A stretch of 64,000 nt of DNA. Origin: Hoeflea_A sp040932035 (GTDB taxonomy: Bacteria > Pseudomonadota > Alphaproteobacteria > Rhizobiales > Rhizobiaceae). The DNA lies in NCBI RefSeq assembly GCF_040932035.1, contig NZ_JBFRBB010000005.1, positions 434,001-498,000 of the forward strand, in the 5' to 3' direction. Shown here piece after piece: positions 1 to 8,045 of the stretch; position 1 is the first letter of the stretch; each line of letters begins with the position of its first letter. The notes below the pieces were generated by a model. The model did not search any database. It was given only the letters and a program-made list of their open reading frames with translations, and was not told the origin of the DNA. The position numbers were made by a program, and so were the translations under genes.

Positions 1-156
1 GTCGGTCACCCGGTCGCCCTTTGTCGATATAACAACAATCTCGAAGGCATCGCTCGCAAGGTCATGCGCGGCCATCAGACGATCGCGCGTTTCCTCTGCC
101 TGGGCCAACGCCAGCGGGCTGCCTCGTGTGCCGATACGGAAAGGTTTTGTTTGCAT
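1..156 (-). CDS. hemC: hydroxymethylbilane synthase (porphobilinogen deaminase), N-terminal fragment
   Basis: The reverse strand encodes 52 residues starting MQTKPFRIGTRGSPLALAQA and running off the left edge. The RIGTRGSPLALAQA segment is the hallmark N-terminus of HemC, which polymerises four porphobilinogens into hydroxymethylbilane in cytosolic haem synthesis; the later STKGDRVTD fits the same family. The ATG is at 154-156. The gene is divergent from tsaD with a short shared intergenic region, an arrangement familiar in rhizobia. Only the first sixth of the protein is visible, so nothing can be said of the dipyrromethane cysteine. Confidence 0.9.
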   Translation of the reverse strand, partial: MQTKPFRIGTRGSPLALAQAEETRDRLMAAHDLASDAFEIVVISTKGDRVTD

Positions 157-228
157 CTGTTGAATTCCGTTATTACCAGAGGCACAGGTAAACAGGAATC
201 CGGCATTCCGCAATCACCGAAACGGCCA

Positions 229-1326
229 ATGGAAAGATCGACCTGCATTCTCGGCATAGAAACCAGCTGCGATGAAACGGCGGCAGCCGTTGTGCGCCGT
301 TACAGCGACGGCAGGGGTGAAATCCTGTCCGACGTCGTCTTCAGCCAACTGGAGGAACACGCCGCATTCGGGGGTGTTGTTCCGGAAATTGCCGCGCGTG
401 CACATGTCGAAATGCTTGACGGGCTTGTTGGTGAAGCCCTGCGCGAAGCGAATATGGAAATTGACCGGCTCGATGCGATCGCTGCGACATCTGGTCCCGG
501 CCTGATCGGCGGCCTGATTGTCGGTCTGATGACCGCCAAGGCACTGGCGGCAGCGGCGAAAAAGCCGCTATACGCGATCAATCACCTCGAGGGGCATGCG
601 TTGACGGCACGCCTGACCGACGGTCTGGATTTTCCTTATCTTCTGCTGCTGGTCTCCGGCGGTCACACGCAGATGGTGCTGGTGCGCGGCGTGGGTGACT
701 ATGAGCGCTGGGGCACGACTATTGACGATGCGCTGGGTGAAGCCTTCGACAAGACGGCAAAACTCCTTGGCCTGCCCTATCCGGGCGGTCCCGCCGTCGA
801 AAAGGCGGCAATGGATGGCGATGGCAACCGTTTTGCCCTGCCTAGGCCGCTTCGTGGCGACAAGCGGCTCGATTTTTCCTTTTCCGGCCTTAAAACCGCC
901 GTTCGCCAGACGGCCGGGTCGATTGCGCCGGTCACCGACAAGGATATTGCAGACATCTGCGCCTCGTTTCAGACCGCCATCACCGCCACGCTGCATGAAC
1001 GCGTGGAGCGCAGCCTCAAGCGCTTTACCGACGAATATGCCGGTATATGCGAGAAGCCGGCGCTAGTCGTTGCCGGCGGCGTTGCGGCCAACCATATGAT
1101 CAGGCAGGCTTTGGAGGACCTGTGCGAGAAAAACGGCTTCCGTTTCGTCGCACCGCCTCACCGTCTGTGCACCGACAACGCCGTCATGATCGCCTGGGCC
1201 GCGGCTGAAAGAAGGGCAAAGGGCCTGGCAGCCGACAGTCTCGATACTGCGCCGCGGCCGCGCTGGCCGCTCGACGAACGCTCGGCAACTCTCATCGGCC
1301 ATGGCAAGCGGGGAGCAAAGGCATGA
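229..1326 (+). CDS. tsaD: tRNA N6-adenosine threonylcarbamoyltransferase
   Basis: The 365-residue TsaD transfers threonylcarbamoyl from TC-AMP to A37 of ANN-decoding tRNAs, working with TsaB and TsaE in the cytosol. The N-terminal GIETSCDETAAAV (about residues 9-21) is the ASKHA/Kae1 signature, and HLEGH at 119-123 supplies the metal-binding histidine pair. The VSGGHTQ and GGPAVEKAA segments are also typical. The reading frame is open further upstream, but the ATG at 229 gives the normal family length and N-terminus. The stop overlaps the gpsA start by four bases (ATGA), so the two are translationally coupled. Confidence 0.97.
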   Translation: MERSTCILGIETSCDETAAAVVRRYSDGRGEILSDVVFSQLEEHAAFGGVVPEIAARAHVEMLDGLVGEALREANMEIDRLDAIAATSGPGLIGGLIVGLMTAKALAAAAKKPLYAINHLEGHALTARLTDGLDFPYLLLLVSGGHTQMVLVRGVGDYERWGTTIDDALGEAFDKTAKLLGLPYPGGPAVEKAAMDGDGNRFALPRPLRGDKRLDFSFSGLKTAVRQTAGSIAPVTDKDIADICASFQTAITATLHERVERSLKRFTDEYAGICEKPALVVAGGVAANHMIRQALEDLCEKNGFRFVAPPHRLCTDNAVMIAWAAAERRAKGLAADSLDTAPRPRWPLDERSATLIGHGKRGAKA

Positions 1327-2318
1327 CTGAAAAAGCAAGCATCGCCGTCCTCGGCGCGGGCGCCTTCGGAACGGCACTCGCCGCCGTGGCCGCCAGTGAG
1401 GGCGACACGGTCACACTGGTCGGGCGCGATGCAACGCGGATGGAGACCATCCAGAGGCAACGGAAGAATGAAAAAGCCCTGTCCGGATTGACGCTACCCG
1501 CAAGTCTGACCGCAACGGCCGATGCCTCTGAGCTTTCAGCAGCCGATATCATCCTTCTCGCTGTGCCATCGCAGGCGTTGCGCGGTGCATTGCAGACTTA
1601 CGGCAAAAAAATCGGGACAAGCACCAGTCTCGTCATCTGTGCCAAAGGCATCGAGCAGTCCAGCGGCCTTTTCCTTGCCGACGTCGTCGATGAGGTTTTG
1701 CCCGATCATCCGACTGCTGTTCTCTCCGGCCCGGGGTTTGCCGCGGACATTGCCAAGGGCCTGCCGACGGCAATGACGATCGCCTCGGCACATGCCGGTG
1801 TCGCCGAGAAGCTGGCCCGGCGCATCTCGTGCGGGACGTTCAGGCTCTATGCCTCCGACGACGTAATCGGAGTGGAAACCGGCGGCGCACTGAAAAACGT
1901 CCTGGCAATTGCCTGCGGCATCGTTGAGGGCAGGGGCCTCGGCGAATCCGCACGCGCGGCGCTCATTGCCCGCGGCCTGGCTGAACTGATGCGCTTTGCC
2001 AAGGCCCATGGCGGTGCCGCCAGAACGGTATCCGGCCTTTCCGGTCTCGGTGATCTTGTCCTGACGGCAACCAGCCACCAGTCACGTAACCTGCGCTTCG
2101 GCCTGGCGCTCGGACAGGGCAAAGCGCTTGACGAATTGATGGCCCCGGACGCACCGCTTTCGGAGGGCGCCTTCACCGCTTCGATCGCTGCGAAAATCAG
2201 CGCGGAAAAGAATATCGACATGCCGATTACCCAGGCCGTCGCCGCCATTCTTGGCGGACATCTTGGCATCGACGACGCCGTTGATGCACTGATGACCCGG
2301 CCGCTGAGATCGGAATAA
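1323..2318 (+). CDS. gpsA: glycerol-3-phosphate dehydrogenase [NAD(P)+]
   Basis: The 331-residue enzyme reduces dihydroxyacetone phosphate to sn-glycerol 3-phosphate for phospholipid synthesis. The Rossmann motif VLGAGAFGTALA lies at residues 8-19, the catalytic-lysine region GVETGGALKNVLAIACG is in the second domain, and GLSGLGDLVLTATS is the family C-terminal signature. Length matches the bacterial family. It starts inside the tsaD stop codon, and the following YciI and EVE genes run in the same direction with short gaps, making a likely operon tsaD-gpsA-YciI-EVE. Confidence 0.97.
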   Translation: MTEKASIAVLGAGAFGTALAAVAASEGDTVTLVGRDATRMETIQRQRKNEKALSGLTLPASLTATADASELSAADIILLAVPSQALRGALQTYGKKIGTSTSLVICAKGIEQSSGLFLADVVDEVLPDHPTAVLSGPGFAADIAKGLPTAMTIASAHAGVAEKLARRISCGTFRLYASDDVIGVETGGALKNVLAIACGIVEGRGLGESARAALIARGLAELMRFAKAHGGAARTVSGLSGLGDLVLTATSHQSRNLRFGLALGQGKALDELMAPDAPLSEGAFTASIAAKISAEKNIDMPITQAVAAILGGHLGIDDAVDALMTRPLRSE

Positions 2319-2347
2319 ACAGGTCCATAAACCTCGAGGATACGCCA

Positions 2348-2641
2348 ATGCTATTTGCCCTGATCTGCAACGATAAACCGGACAGTCTCGATCTGCGTAT
2401 GGAAGTCCGGCCTGATCATGTGACTTATCTCAACGGTCTCAACGACAAGGGCGCCCTGAAGATCGCCGGACCCTTTCTCAATGAAAACGAAAAGCCGTGC
2501 GGCAGCCTGGTGGTCATAGAGGCAGATAGCATGGAAGATGCGGAAAAAATTGCCGCCGACGATCCCTATGCCAAGGCTGGCTTGTTTGCCGGCGTCGACA
2601 TCCGGCCCTACAACTGGGTCTTCAACAATCCGGGAGCTTGA
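2348..2641 (+). CDS. YciI-like protein
   Basis: A 97-residue single-domain protein with the YciI/dimeric alpha-beta barrel pattern: a conserved histidine in RPDHVTYLNG near residue 21 and the aspartate-containing ADDPYAKAGLF segment near residue 75. The family is small, dimeric and mostly uncharacterised; a few members act on chlorinated aromatics, but nothing here points to that. A GAGG ribosome site precedes the ATG. It lies between gpsA and the EVE-domain gene, a neighbourhood conserved in rhizobia. The call is family level only. Confidence 0.9.
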   Translation: MLFALICNDKPDSLDLRMEVRPDHVTYLNGLNDKGALKIAGPFLNENEKPCGSLVVIEADSMEDAEKIAADDPYAKAGLFAGVDIRPYNWVFNNPGA

Positions 2642-2644
2642 AGC

Positions 2645-3073
2645 ATGGCGTATTGGCTGTTCAAATCGGAACCCTTCAAATGGTCCTGGGAGGATCAAAA
2701 AGCCAAGGGCGAGGCCGGCGAGGAATGGGATGGCATCCGCAATTACCAGGCCCGCAACAACATGCGGGCCATGAAGCTCGGCGACAAGGGCTTCTTCTAT
2801 CATTCCAATGAAGGGCTGGAAGTTGTCGGTATCGTCGAGATCTGCAACGAGATCCATCCTGATTCGACCACGGATGACGAACGCTGGGAATGCGTCGACA
2901 TCAAGGCCGTGTGCGATATGCCGGACCCGGTGTCGCTGCCGGATGTAAAAGCCAACCCCGCGCTTGCCGAAATGGCGCTGGTGACGAACACGCGCCTTTC
3001 GGTCCAGCCGGTCACGGAAGAAGAATATCTGGAGGTGTGCCGCATGGGAGGGGTCGACAATCCGCCGCGCTAG
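2645..3073 (+). CDS. EVE domain-containing protein
   Basis: The 142-residue protein begins MAYWLFKSEP and contains the WDGIRNYQARNN segment typical of EVE (PUA-like fold) domains, which bind modified bases in RNA or DNA in characterised relatives such as thymocyte nuclear protein 1. FYHSNEGLEVVGIVEI is the central beta core. The whole protein is one domain of normal length. It starts three bases after the YciI stop with a GGGAG site upstream, so it is probably the last gene of the tsaD operon. Its ligand cannot be read from the sequence. Confidence 0.92.
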   Translation: MAYWLFKSEPFKWSWEDQKAKGEAGEEWDGIRNYQARNNMRAMKLGDKGFFYHSNEGLEVVGIVEICNEIHPDSTTDDERWECVDIKAVCDMPDPVSLPDVKANPALAEMALVTNTRLSVQPVTEEEYLEVCRMGGVDNPPR

Positions 3074-3080
3074 AGCGAGG

Positions 3081-3110
3081 TCCGAACAGTGGGTACCGGC
3101 TTTTGGAAAA
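3081..3110. repeat. short palindromic intergenic repeat, copy 1
   Basis: TCCGAA-A-TGG-TACCGG-TTT-GGAAAA sits just after the EVE gene. It matches a second copy at 5698 at most positions. The inverted arms (TCCGAA and TTTTGGA) are degenerate here. Similar palindromes are scattered between genes in rhizobial chromosomes. It overlaps the longest possible frame of the next methyltransferase, which argues for the later start of that gene. Confidence 0.55.
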
Positions 3111-3127
3111 ACAGGGCGCCAACGCAG

Positions 3128-3772
3128 ATGAAGACCGAAGCTCAGGTCTTCATTGCCCAAAACACCGGCGTCATGGCGCCGCCCCATGTTCCGGAAATCC
3201 TGTTGCACCTTGCCTCTGAAGCACACGATTTATGGCAGAAAACGGAAGAAGAGCTTGAAGCCATCGGCCTGCCGCCGCCCTATTGGGCCTTTGCATGGGC
3301 CGGAGGACAAGGTCTTGCACGCTACGTCCTGGATAATCCCGAATTGGTACGCGGCAAATCCGTGCTCGATTTCGCCAGTGGCTCTGGACTGGTGGCTATT
3401 GCCGCAAAGATGGCCGGCGCGGCTGCGGTGTCCGCCTGCGATATCGATCCCTGGGCCGCCATGGCAACGGCCATGAACGCCGTCCGCAACAAAACCGTCA
3501 TTGCAACGCGCAGCGACGAAATCATTGGCACTGACGACGGCTGGCAGGTCGTCCTTGCCGGCGACGTCTTTTATGATCAGGCGCTGGCAGGCGCACTGAT
3601 CCCGTGGTTTGAAGACCTTGCCCGCCGGGGGGCGGAGGTCCTGGTCGGCGATCCCGGACGCTCCTACTGCCCGCGTGACCGGCTTGAGCAACTGGCGGTT
3701 TACGAAGTGCCGGTCACCCGCGCACTTGAAGATTCCGAAGTCAAGAAGACAACCGTATGGCGATTTGCCTGA
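3128..3772 (+). CDS. class I SAM-dependent methyltransferase (PrmA/ETFB-methyltransferase-like)
   Basis: The 214-residue protein has the SAM-binding motif I VLDFASGSGLVAIAA, then an acidic motif ACDIDPWA and the post-I region VVLAGDVFYDQALA. The N-terminal PPPYWAFAWAGGQGLARYV segment is typical of the lysine-methyltransferase group that includes ETF-beta and calmodulin methyltransferases and PrmA relatives, so a protein lysine substrate is plausible but not proven. The frame is open 39 bases further upstream through the intergenic repeat; the ATG at 3128 (MKTEAQVF) is preferred. Confidence 0.85.
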   Translation: MKTEAQVFIAQNTGVMAPPHVPEILLHLASEAHDLWQKTEEELEAIGLPPPYWAFAWAGGQGLARYVLDNPELVRGKSVLDFASGSGLVAIAAKMAGAAAVSACDIDPWAAMATAMNAVRNKTVIATRSDEIIGTDDGWQVVLAGDVFYDQALAGALIPWFEDLARRGAEVLVGDPGRSYCPRDRLEQLAVYEVPVTRALEDSEVKKTTVWRFA

Positions 3773-3903
3773 ACGAATGCCGGGTCCGGTTCCGCTTGTC
3801 TTGACTGCCGGCTCATTTTGCGGCCCCATGCTGCCATTCGGGCGGACACATTCAATTCCGAATCATTTGATGGCGTCAGAACCGGCTGCACGGGAGAAGC
3901 ATC

Positions 3904-4311
3904 ATGGATTTTGCAGGTGTGAGTTATGTGGGCATTCTCGTTGCCACGGTCGCGGGATTTATCATCGGCGGCGCCTATTACGGCATACTTGGCGGCCCGT
4001 GGATGAAAGCGGCGCGCATCAATCCGGACGATACCAAGATGTCGCCGATGCTGTTTATCAACTCGATCGTTTGCGAGCTGATCATGGCGTTCATGCTCGC
4101 CGGCGTCATCGGTCACCTGGGCGAGGGACAGGTAACGCCGCTGAACGGCCTGATCTCGGGCTTTTTCATATGGCTCGGATTCGTTGCGACGACGCTTGCA
4201 GTCAACCATCGCTATCAGGGCTTTGGCTGGGACCTGACCGTTATCGACGGCATCCACTGGCTGCTGGTGCTTCTGGCCATGGGTGCAATCATCGGCTGGT
4301 TTGACGTCTGA
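3904..4311 (+). CDS. DUF1761 family membrane protein
   Basis: A 135-residue protein with four hydrophobic segments: VGILVATVAGFIIGGAYYG, FINSIVCELIMAFMLAGVI, GLISGFFIWLGFVATTLAV and HWLLVLLAMGAIIGWF. The order and the GGPWMKAA loop match the DUF1761 family of small inner-membrane proteins of unknown role. A GGGAGA ribosome site is seven bases before the ATG. It stands alone, convergent with the next gene. No function is assigned. Confidence 0.85.
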   Translation: MDFAGVSYVGILVATVAGFIIGGAYYGILGGPWMKAARINPDDTKMSPMLFINSIVCELIMAFMLAGVIGHLGEGQVTPLNGLISGFFIWLGFVATTLAVNHRYQGFGWDLTVIDGIHWLLVLLAMGAIIGWFDV

Positions 4312-4327
4312 AACCGCATAACGCGGA

Positions 4328-4885
4328 TCATAAAACCTGAACGACGGTCCCCTTGCGCAAAAGCGGCAGCAGCCGTCTCATTGCGCTGGGGCTGACAGCA
4401 ATGCATCCCTCGGTCGGTTTTCCCTCGGGATGGGTCAGGTGCATGAAAATGGCACTGCCGCGGTGGCGACGGCGCTCAGAAATATTCCAGTCCAGAACCA
4501 GGCATATGTCGTAAAGGCGGTCGTTGCGCATCAAAACCTCATGAGAGGCGCCGAAGGGCAGGCGAACCGGCCGGTTGTAGGATGGATGATCCGGCGCGTC
4601 GCACCATCCCATATCGGCGCGGACCGGGATCATCGGCAGGCGGGTTTGCGGCAATGAGACCCGGTCTGCCCGGTAGAACCCATAGGCAATGCGCATCCGC
4701 GCCAGCGGCGTCGCACCGTCTCCCTCGGCCTTGAAGGCGGTACACCCGGAGCGCCCCAAAAAAGCCTGAAAAACAAGGCCATCTGCGTTCAGCTGAGCGT
4801 TCGTAGGGGACCTTGGATTGCGACGCACAATAACTGCGTGCAGCGCATGGCTTTTGCCGCAATCCTTGTTTATCTTGTTAATCAC
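4328..4885 (-). CDS. L,D-transpeptidase (YkuD) family protein
   Basis: The 185-residue protein carries the YkuD catalytic signature near its C-terminus: FMHLTHPEGKPTEGCIAVS contains the His and the catalytic Cys in a T-x-GC context. Such enzymes form 3-3 peptidoglycan crosslinks or attach proteins to the wall, using a cysteine nucleophile. I chose the GTG at 4885 because GGAG lies eight bases upstream and the longer open frame has no family-like sequence. No clear signal peptide follows this start, which is unusual for a periplasmic enzyme; many short rhizobial homologues look the same. It is divergent from the response regulator. Confidence 0.82.
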   Translation of the reverse strand: MINKINKDCGKSHALHAVIVRRNPRSPTNAQLNADGLVFQAFLGRSGCTAFKAEGDGATPLARMRIAYGFYRADRVSLPQTRLPMIPVRADMGWCDAPDHPSYNRPVRLPFGASHEVLMRNDRLYDICLVLDWNISERRRHRGSAIFMHLTHPEGKPTEGCIAVSPSAMRRLLPLLRKGTVVQVL

Positions 4886-5006
4886 GTTTTGATCTCCGGG
4901 ATCACAGCTGAGTGTGCTTGGCGTGTAGAGTACTTTTACATTGAGGTGAACAGGACTAAATAGAGCCAATGACGAAAACCAGCACATTCGCATTTGGAGG
5001 GATTGC

Positions 5007-5690
5007 ATGACAGCCAGAACCATCCTTCTCGTCGATGATGACGATGACCTTCGGGAAACACTTGTTGAACAACTCTCGCTCTATGAGGAGTTTTCCATCA
5101 TTGAGGAATCTTCGGCGACAAAGGGCATTCAGGCTGCCCGCGGCAACCACATCGATCTGTTGATCATGGATGTCGGCCTGCCGGACATGGATGGCCGTGA
5201 GGCCGTGAAACTGCTTCGTAAGGGCGGCTTCAAGGCGCCGATCATCATGCTCACCGGTCACGATACCGATTCAGACACAATTTTGGGTCTGGAAGCCGGC
5301 GCCAATGACTATGTCACGAAACCATTCCGCTTTGCCGTTCTTCTGGCCCGCGTTCGCGCGCAGCTGCGCCAGCACGAGCAGAGCGAAGACGCGACTTTCA
5401 CCGTTGGTCCATACACGTTCAAGCCGAGCCAGAAACTTCTTGTCGACGATAAGGGTTCGAAAATCCGGCTGACCGAAAAGGAATCGGCAATTATCCGCTA
5501 TCTCTACCGTGCCGACGAAAAAGTGGTCACCCGCGATGTCCTTCTGGAGGAGGTCTGGGGCTACAATTCAGGCGTGACGACCCATACGCTTGAAACCCAT
5601 GTCTACCGGCTGCGGCAGAAGATCGAGCGCGATCCGTCGAATGCGGAAATCCTCGTCACCGAAAGCGGCGGCTACAAGATCATCCCCTGA
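5007..5690 (+). CDS. OmpR/PhoB-family response regulator (CenR-like)
   Basis: The 227-residue protein has a receiver domain (about 5-117) with the acidic pocket VDDDDD, phosphoacceptor Asp55 in IMDVGLPDMDG, Thr83 and Lys105 in YVTKPF, followed by a winged-helix DNA-binding domain (about 128-225) ending YRLRQKIERDP-GGYKIIP. The sequence and its position beside xth and a CNB protein resemble the CenR envelope regulator of rhizobia, where the kinase CenK is encoded elsewhere; this identification is from memory of the family, not proven. GGAGGG precedes the ATG. No histidine kinase is adjacent. Confidence 0.88.
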   Translation: MTARTILLVDDDDDLRETLVEQLSLYEEFSIIEESSATKGIQAARGNHIDLLIMDVGLPDMDGREAVKLLRKGGFKAPIIMLTGHDTDSDTILGLEAGANDYVTKPFRFAVLLARVRAQLRQHEQSEDATFTVGPYTFKPSQKLLVDDKGSKIRLTEKESAIIRYLYRADEKVVTRDVLLEEVWGYNSGVTTHTLETHVYRLRQKIERDPSNAEILVTESGGYKIIP

Positions 5691-5697
5691 GGAAAGA

Positions 5698-5727
5698 TCC
5701 GAAAAATGGATACCGGTTTTCGGAAAA
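5698..5727. repeat. short palindromic intergenic repeat, copy 2
   Basis: TCCGAAAA (5698-5705) and TTTTCGGA (5717-5724) form a perfect 8-bp inverted repeat with an 11-base loop holding TACCGG. It is the better-preserved copy of the element at 3081. It lies immediately after the response regulator stop and could form a hairpin in the transcript. Confidence 0.6.
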
Positions 5728-5839
5728 TTCCAATGTCTGACAATGGAACAAGACACCGTGTGCGGCTCAAAATTCGCACCCGGTGTGTCTTCGGTTTCCC
5801 GGTTCCGCCGAATTCTCAAAATGGAGCTGTTTGCGCCAG

Positions 5840-6310
5840 ATGGCCCTGACCGACGATATAACCCTGCTTTCCAAGGTTCCCCTGTTCGAGGATTTCAACG
5901 ACGAGATGCTGCGGCTCATCGCTTTTGGCTCGGAGCGCAAGAAAGTCGCCAAAAACCGTCCCCTGTTTCATGAGGGCTCCAGCGCCGATTGCGCCTTTGT
6001 TGTCATGTCCGGCCACTTCAAGCTGATGCAACGCGACCGCAAGGGAAAGCCCGTCCAGGTAGGCGAGGCCGATGTCGGCGACCTGCTTGGCGAACTCGCG
6101 ATCATTTCATCCGCCAACCGGAAGGTAACGGCTATGGCGGAAGAAGACAGCGAGGTCATGCGCATACACCGGCCGATGTTCCGCCGCATGATGGAGGAAT
6201 ATCCCGAGATCGCCAAAATGTTCAGCGACCGGATAAAACGCAACCTTGCGGTCATGCTCGATGAAATCACCAAGCTGTCGCCGCGTTTCGAAGAGCCCGG
6301 TTCGACGTAA
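5840..6310 (+). CDS. cyclic nucleotide-binding domain protein
   Basis: The 156-residue protein is a lone CNB domain: LLSKVPLFEDFNDEMLRLIA opens it, and GDLLGELAIISSANRKVTAMAE is the phosphate-binding cassette region. The family glycine and glutamate are present, but the arginine usually contacting the phosphate is replaced by an NRKVTA context, so cNMP binding is uncertain. There is no C-terminal HTH domain, so it is not a Crp/Fnr transcription factor. ATG 5840 (MALTDDITLL) is preferred over a longer frame because it starts directly at the domain. It lies between the response regulator and xth, as in other rhizobia. Confidence 0.82.
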   Translation: MALTDDITLLSKVPLFEDFNDEMLRLIAFGSERKKVAKNRPLFHEGSSADCAFVVMSGHFKLMQRDRKGKPVQVGEADVGDLLGELAIISSANRKVTAMAEEDSEVMRIHRPMFRRMMEEYPEIAKMFSDRIKRNLAVMLDEITKLSPRFEEPGST

Positions 6311-6312
6311 GT

Positions 6313-7125
6313 TTACAGGCTGAAGCGGGCAAAGACCGGAACATGGTCCGACGGGCGCTCCCAGCCGCGAGCCTCACGCATGACGGTAATATCCGACAGT
6401 GCCGGCGACAGATCCGCCGAGGACCAGATATGGTCGAGACGGCGGCCCCGGTCCGAAATGTCCCAGTCGCGCGCCCTGTAGCTCCACCATGTAAAGATTT
6501 TTTCTTCCGGCGGAATGTGCTGGCGCATCAGGTCGACCCAGGCGCCCTTGGCCTGTACTTCGTTAAGCCCGTCGGTCTCAATCGGCGTATGACTGACCAC
6601 CTTCAAGAGCTGTTTGTGTGACCACACATCGGTTTCGAGCGGTGCGATATTCAGATCGCCGACGAGGATGGAGGACACGCCGTCGCCGCGTTCCATTTCC
6701 GAATGCAGCGTCTTCATTTCTTCCAGGAAATCGAGCTTGTGGGCAAATTTCGGATTGATTTCACGGTTCGGCTCGTCACCACCCGCCGGCACATAGAAAT
6801 TGTGTATGCGGATGGAGCGCCCGCCCGCCTGCGCGACAGCCGAAATGTGGCGCGTATCGCCCATGTTGCAGAAATCCCTGCGCTGCACGTTCACCAGCGG
6901 CAGCTTGGATATAATGGCAACGCCGTGATAGCCCTTCTGGCCATGGATCTCGATATGTTCGTAGCCGCTTTTTCGCAGCTCGCTATCCGGAAATGAGCCG
7001 TTCGGGCACTTCGTCTCCTGCAGGCACAATATGTCCGGCGAATGGTCCTCAAGCAGGGACAAAACCAGCGGCAGGCGCAGCCGCACAGAGTTGATGTTCC
7101 ATGTTGCGATGGAAAAATCCGTCAC
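6313..7125 (-). CDS. xth: exodeoxyribonuclease III
   Basis: The 270-residue protein belongs to the AP endonuclease/exonuclease III family that cleaves at abasic sites in base-excision repair. It shows IATWNINSVRLRLP at the N-terminus, LCLQETKCPN with the metal-binding glutamate, the GYHGVAIISK motif, VGDLNIAP with the catalytic Asp-Asn pair, and the C-terminal DHVPVFARF with the catalytic histidine. Length is standard. It converges on the CNB gene with a two-base gap between stops. Confidence 0.95.
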   Translation of the reverse strand: MTDFSIATWNINSVRLRLPLVLSLLEDHSPDILCLQETKCPNGSFPDSELRKSGYEHIEIHGQKGYHGVAIISKLPLVNVQRRDFCNMGDTRHISAVAQAGGRSIRIHNFYVPAGGDEPNREINPKFAHKLDFLEEMKTLHSEMERGDGVSSILVGDLNIAPLETDVWSHKQLLKVVSHTPIETDGLNEVQAKGAWVDLMRQHIPPEEKIFTWWSYRARDWDISDRGRRLDHIWSSADLSPALSDITVMREARGWERPSDHVPVFARFSL

Positions 7126-7262
7126 ATATCCCTCCGGCAGTTATGTTCGGCAAGACCCGAATCGTTTGCCGGAACGATATATCGCCGCGCGCAAAGGTTC
7201 AGCCGCAAAACCCTGCGGTTGGCCCGGATATCACAACTTACGGTGTGATTTGCGTGGATATC

Positions 7263-7922
7263 CTAACGATTATCCGACGAATGCACCTGGTCGTAGGGAA
7301 CCTTGAAGACATTGTCGGCGAATTTCACATCCGTCTGGACGTTGAAAATCATCACGGTTGTGCCTTTGCCCTGGGCATCGGTAATGGTCCACTGCCGCAA
7401 TTCGTAGGTCTTGGAATCGAACATCAGTGTGATGGTCGATTTTCCGAAAATCGATTTGTCACCCAGAATGATTGTCGTCAAATCCGGCTCGACACGCACC
7501 GATTTCACCATCTTGCCGTCGAGGTTGATACGGTCTGCCAGGAGCAGCTTCAGCGGCGTCTTGGACAGCGGATAAATGTCCCAGGTCCGCAGTTTTCTGT
7601 TGCCGATCACCACGGTCTTGCCGTCCGCGATGACCCGGACCGGTGACGGCGGCTCATAATTGAAACGCAGCTTGCCGGGGCGTTCGATGAAAAACTTGCC
7701 GCCCGTCTGCTGGCCGCTCGGACCGAACTGGACGAATTCGCCGGTCATGGAACGGACCTTGGAAAAATGATCGGCAATTTTCTGGGCTGTCGGGTCCTGT
7801 GCCTGCGCATCGGGCGCCGCAAGGCTGAAAAAGAGACCCGTGGCCGCAGCCGCGCACAATCCGCTCAGGACTGAGCGTCTGGATATGGAGCCTGATCGGG
7901 CCGGTGAAGTTGTCTGGCGCAT
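7263..7922 (-). CDS. lolA: outer-membrane lipoprotein carrier protein LolA family
   Basis: The 219-residue exported protein has a signal sequence over about residues 1-41, with SRRSVLSG resembling a twin-arginine motif and an AQA cleavage region. The mature part shows the LolA fold pattern: MTGEFVQFGPSGQQTGGKFFIERPGKLRFNYEPPSP, then WDIYPLSKTPLKLLL. LolA shuttles lipoproteins from LolCDE to the outer membrane. It lies directly downstream of ftsK on the same strand, as in E. coli and rhizobia. Confidence 0.9.
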   Translation of the reverse strand: MRQTTSPARSGSISRRSVLSGLCAAAATGLFFSLAAPDAQAQDPTAQKIADHFSKVRSMTGEFVQFGPSGQQTGGKFFIERPGKLRFNYEPPSPVRVIADGKTVVIGNRKLRTWDIYPLSKTPLKLLLADRINLDGKMVKSVRVEPDLTTIILGDKSIFGKSTITLMFDSKTYELRQWTITDAQGKGTTVMIFNVQTDVKFADNVFKVPYDQVHSSDNR

Positions 7923-8045
7923 TTGGTTTTCCTGATAACTGAAGCGCGTTTTGCTTCAGGAAGCTATGTTCTGTAACTGCGGCACGAGTGTGGTGAACCC
8001 GCGCCTATTATACCCGAAGCCTGTCCGGTTTCCGCATCGACCTTC

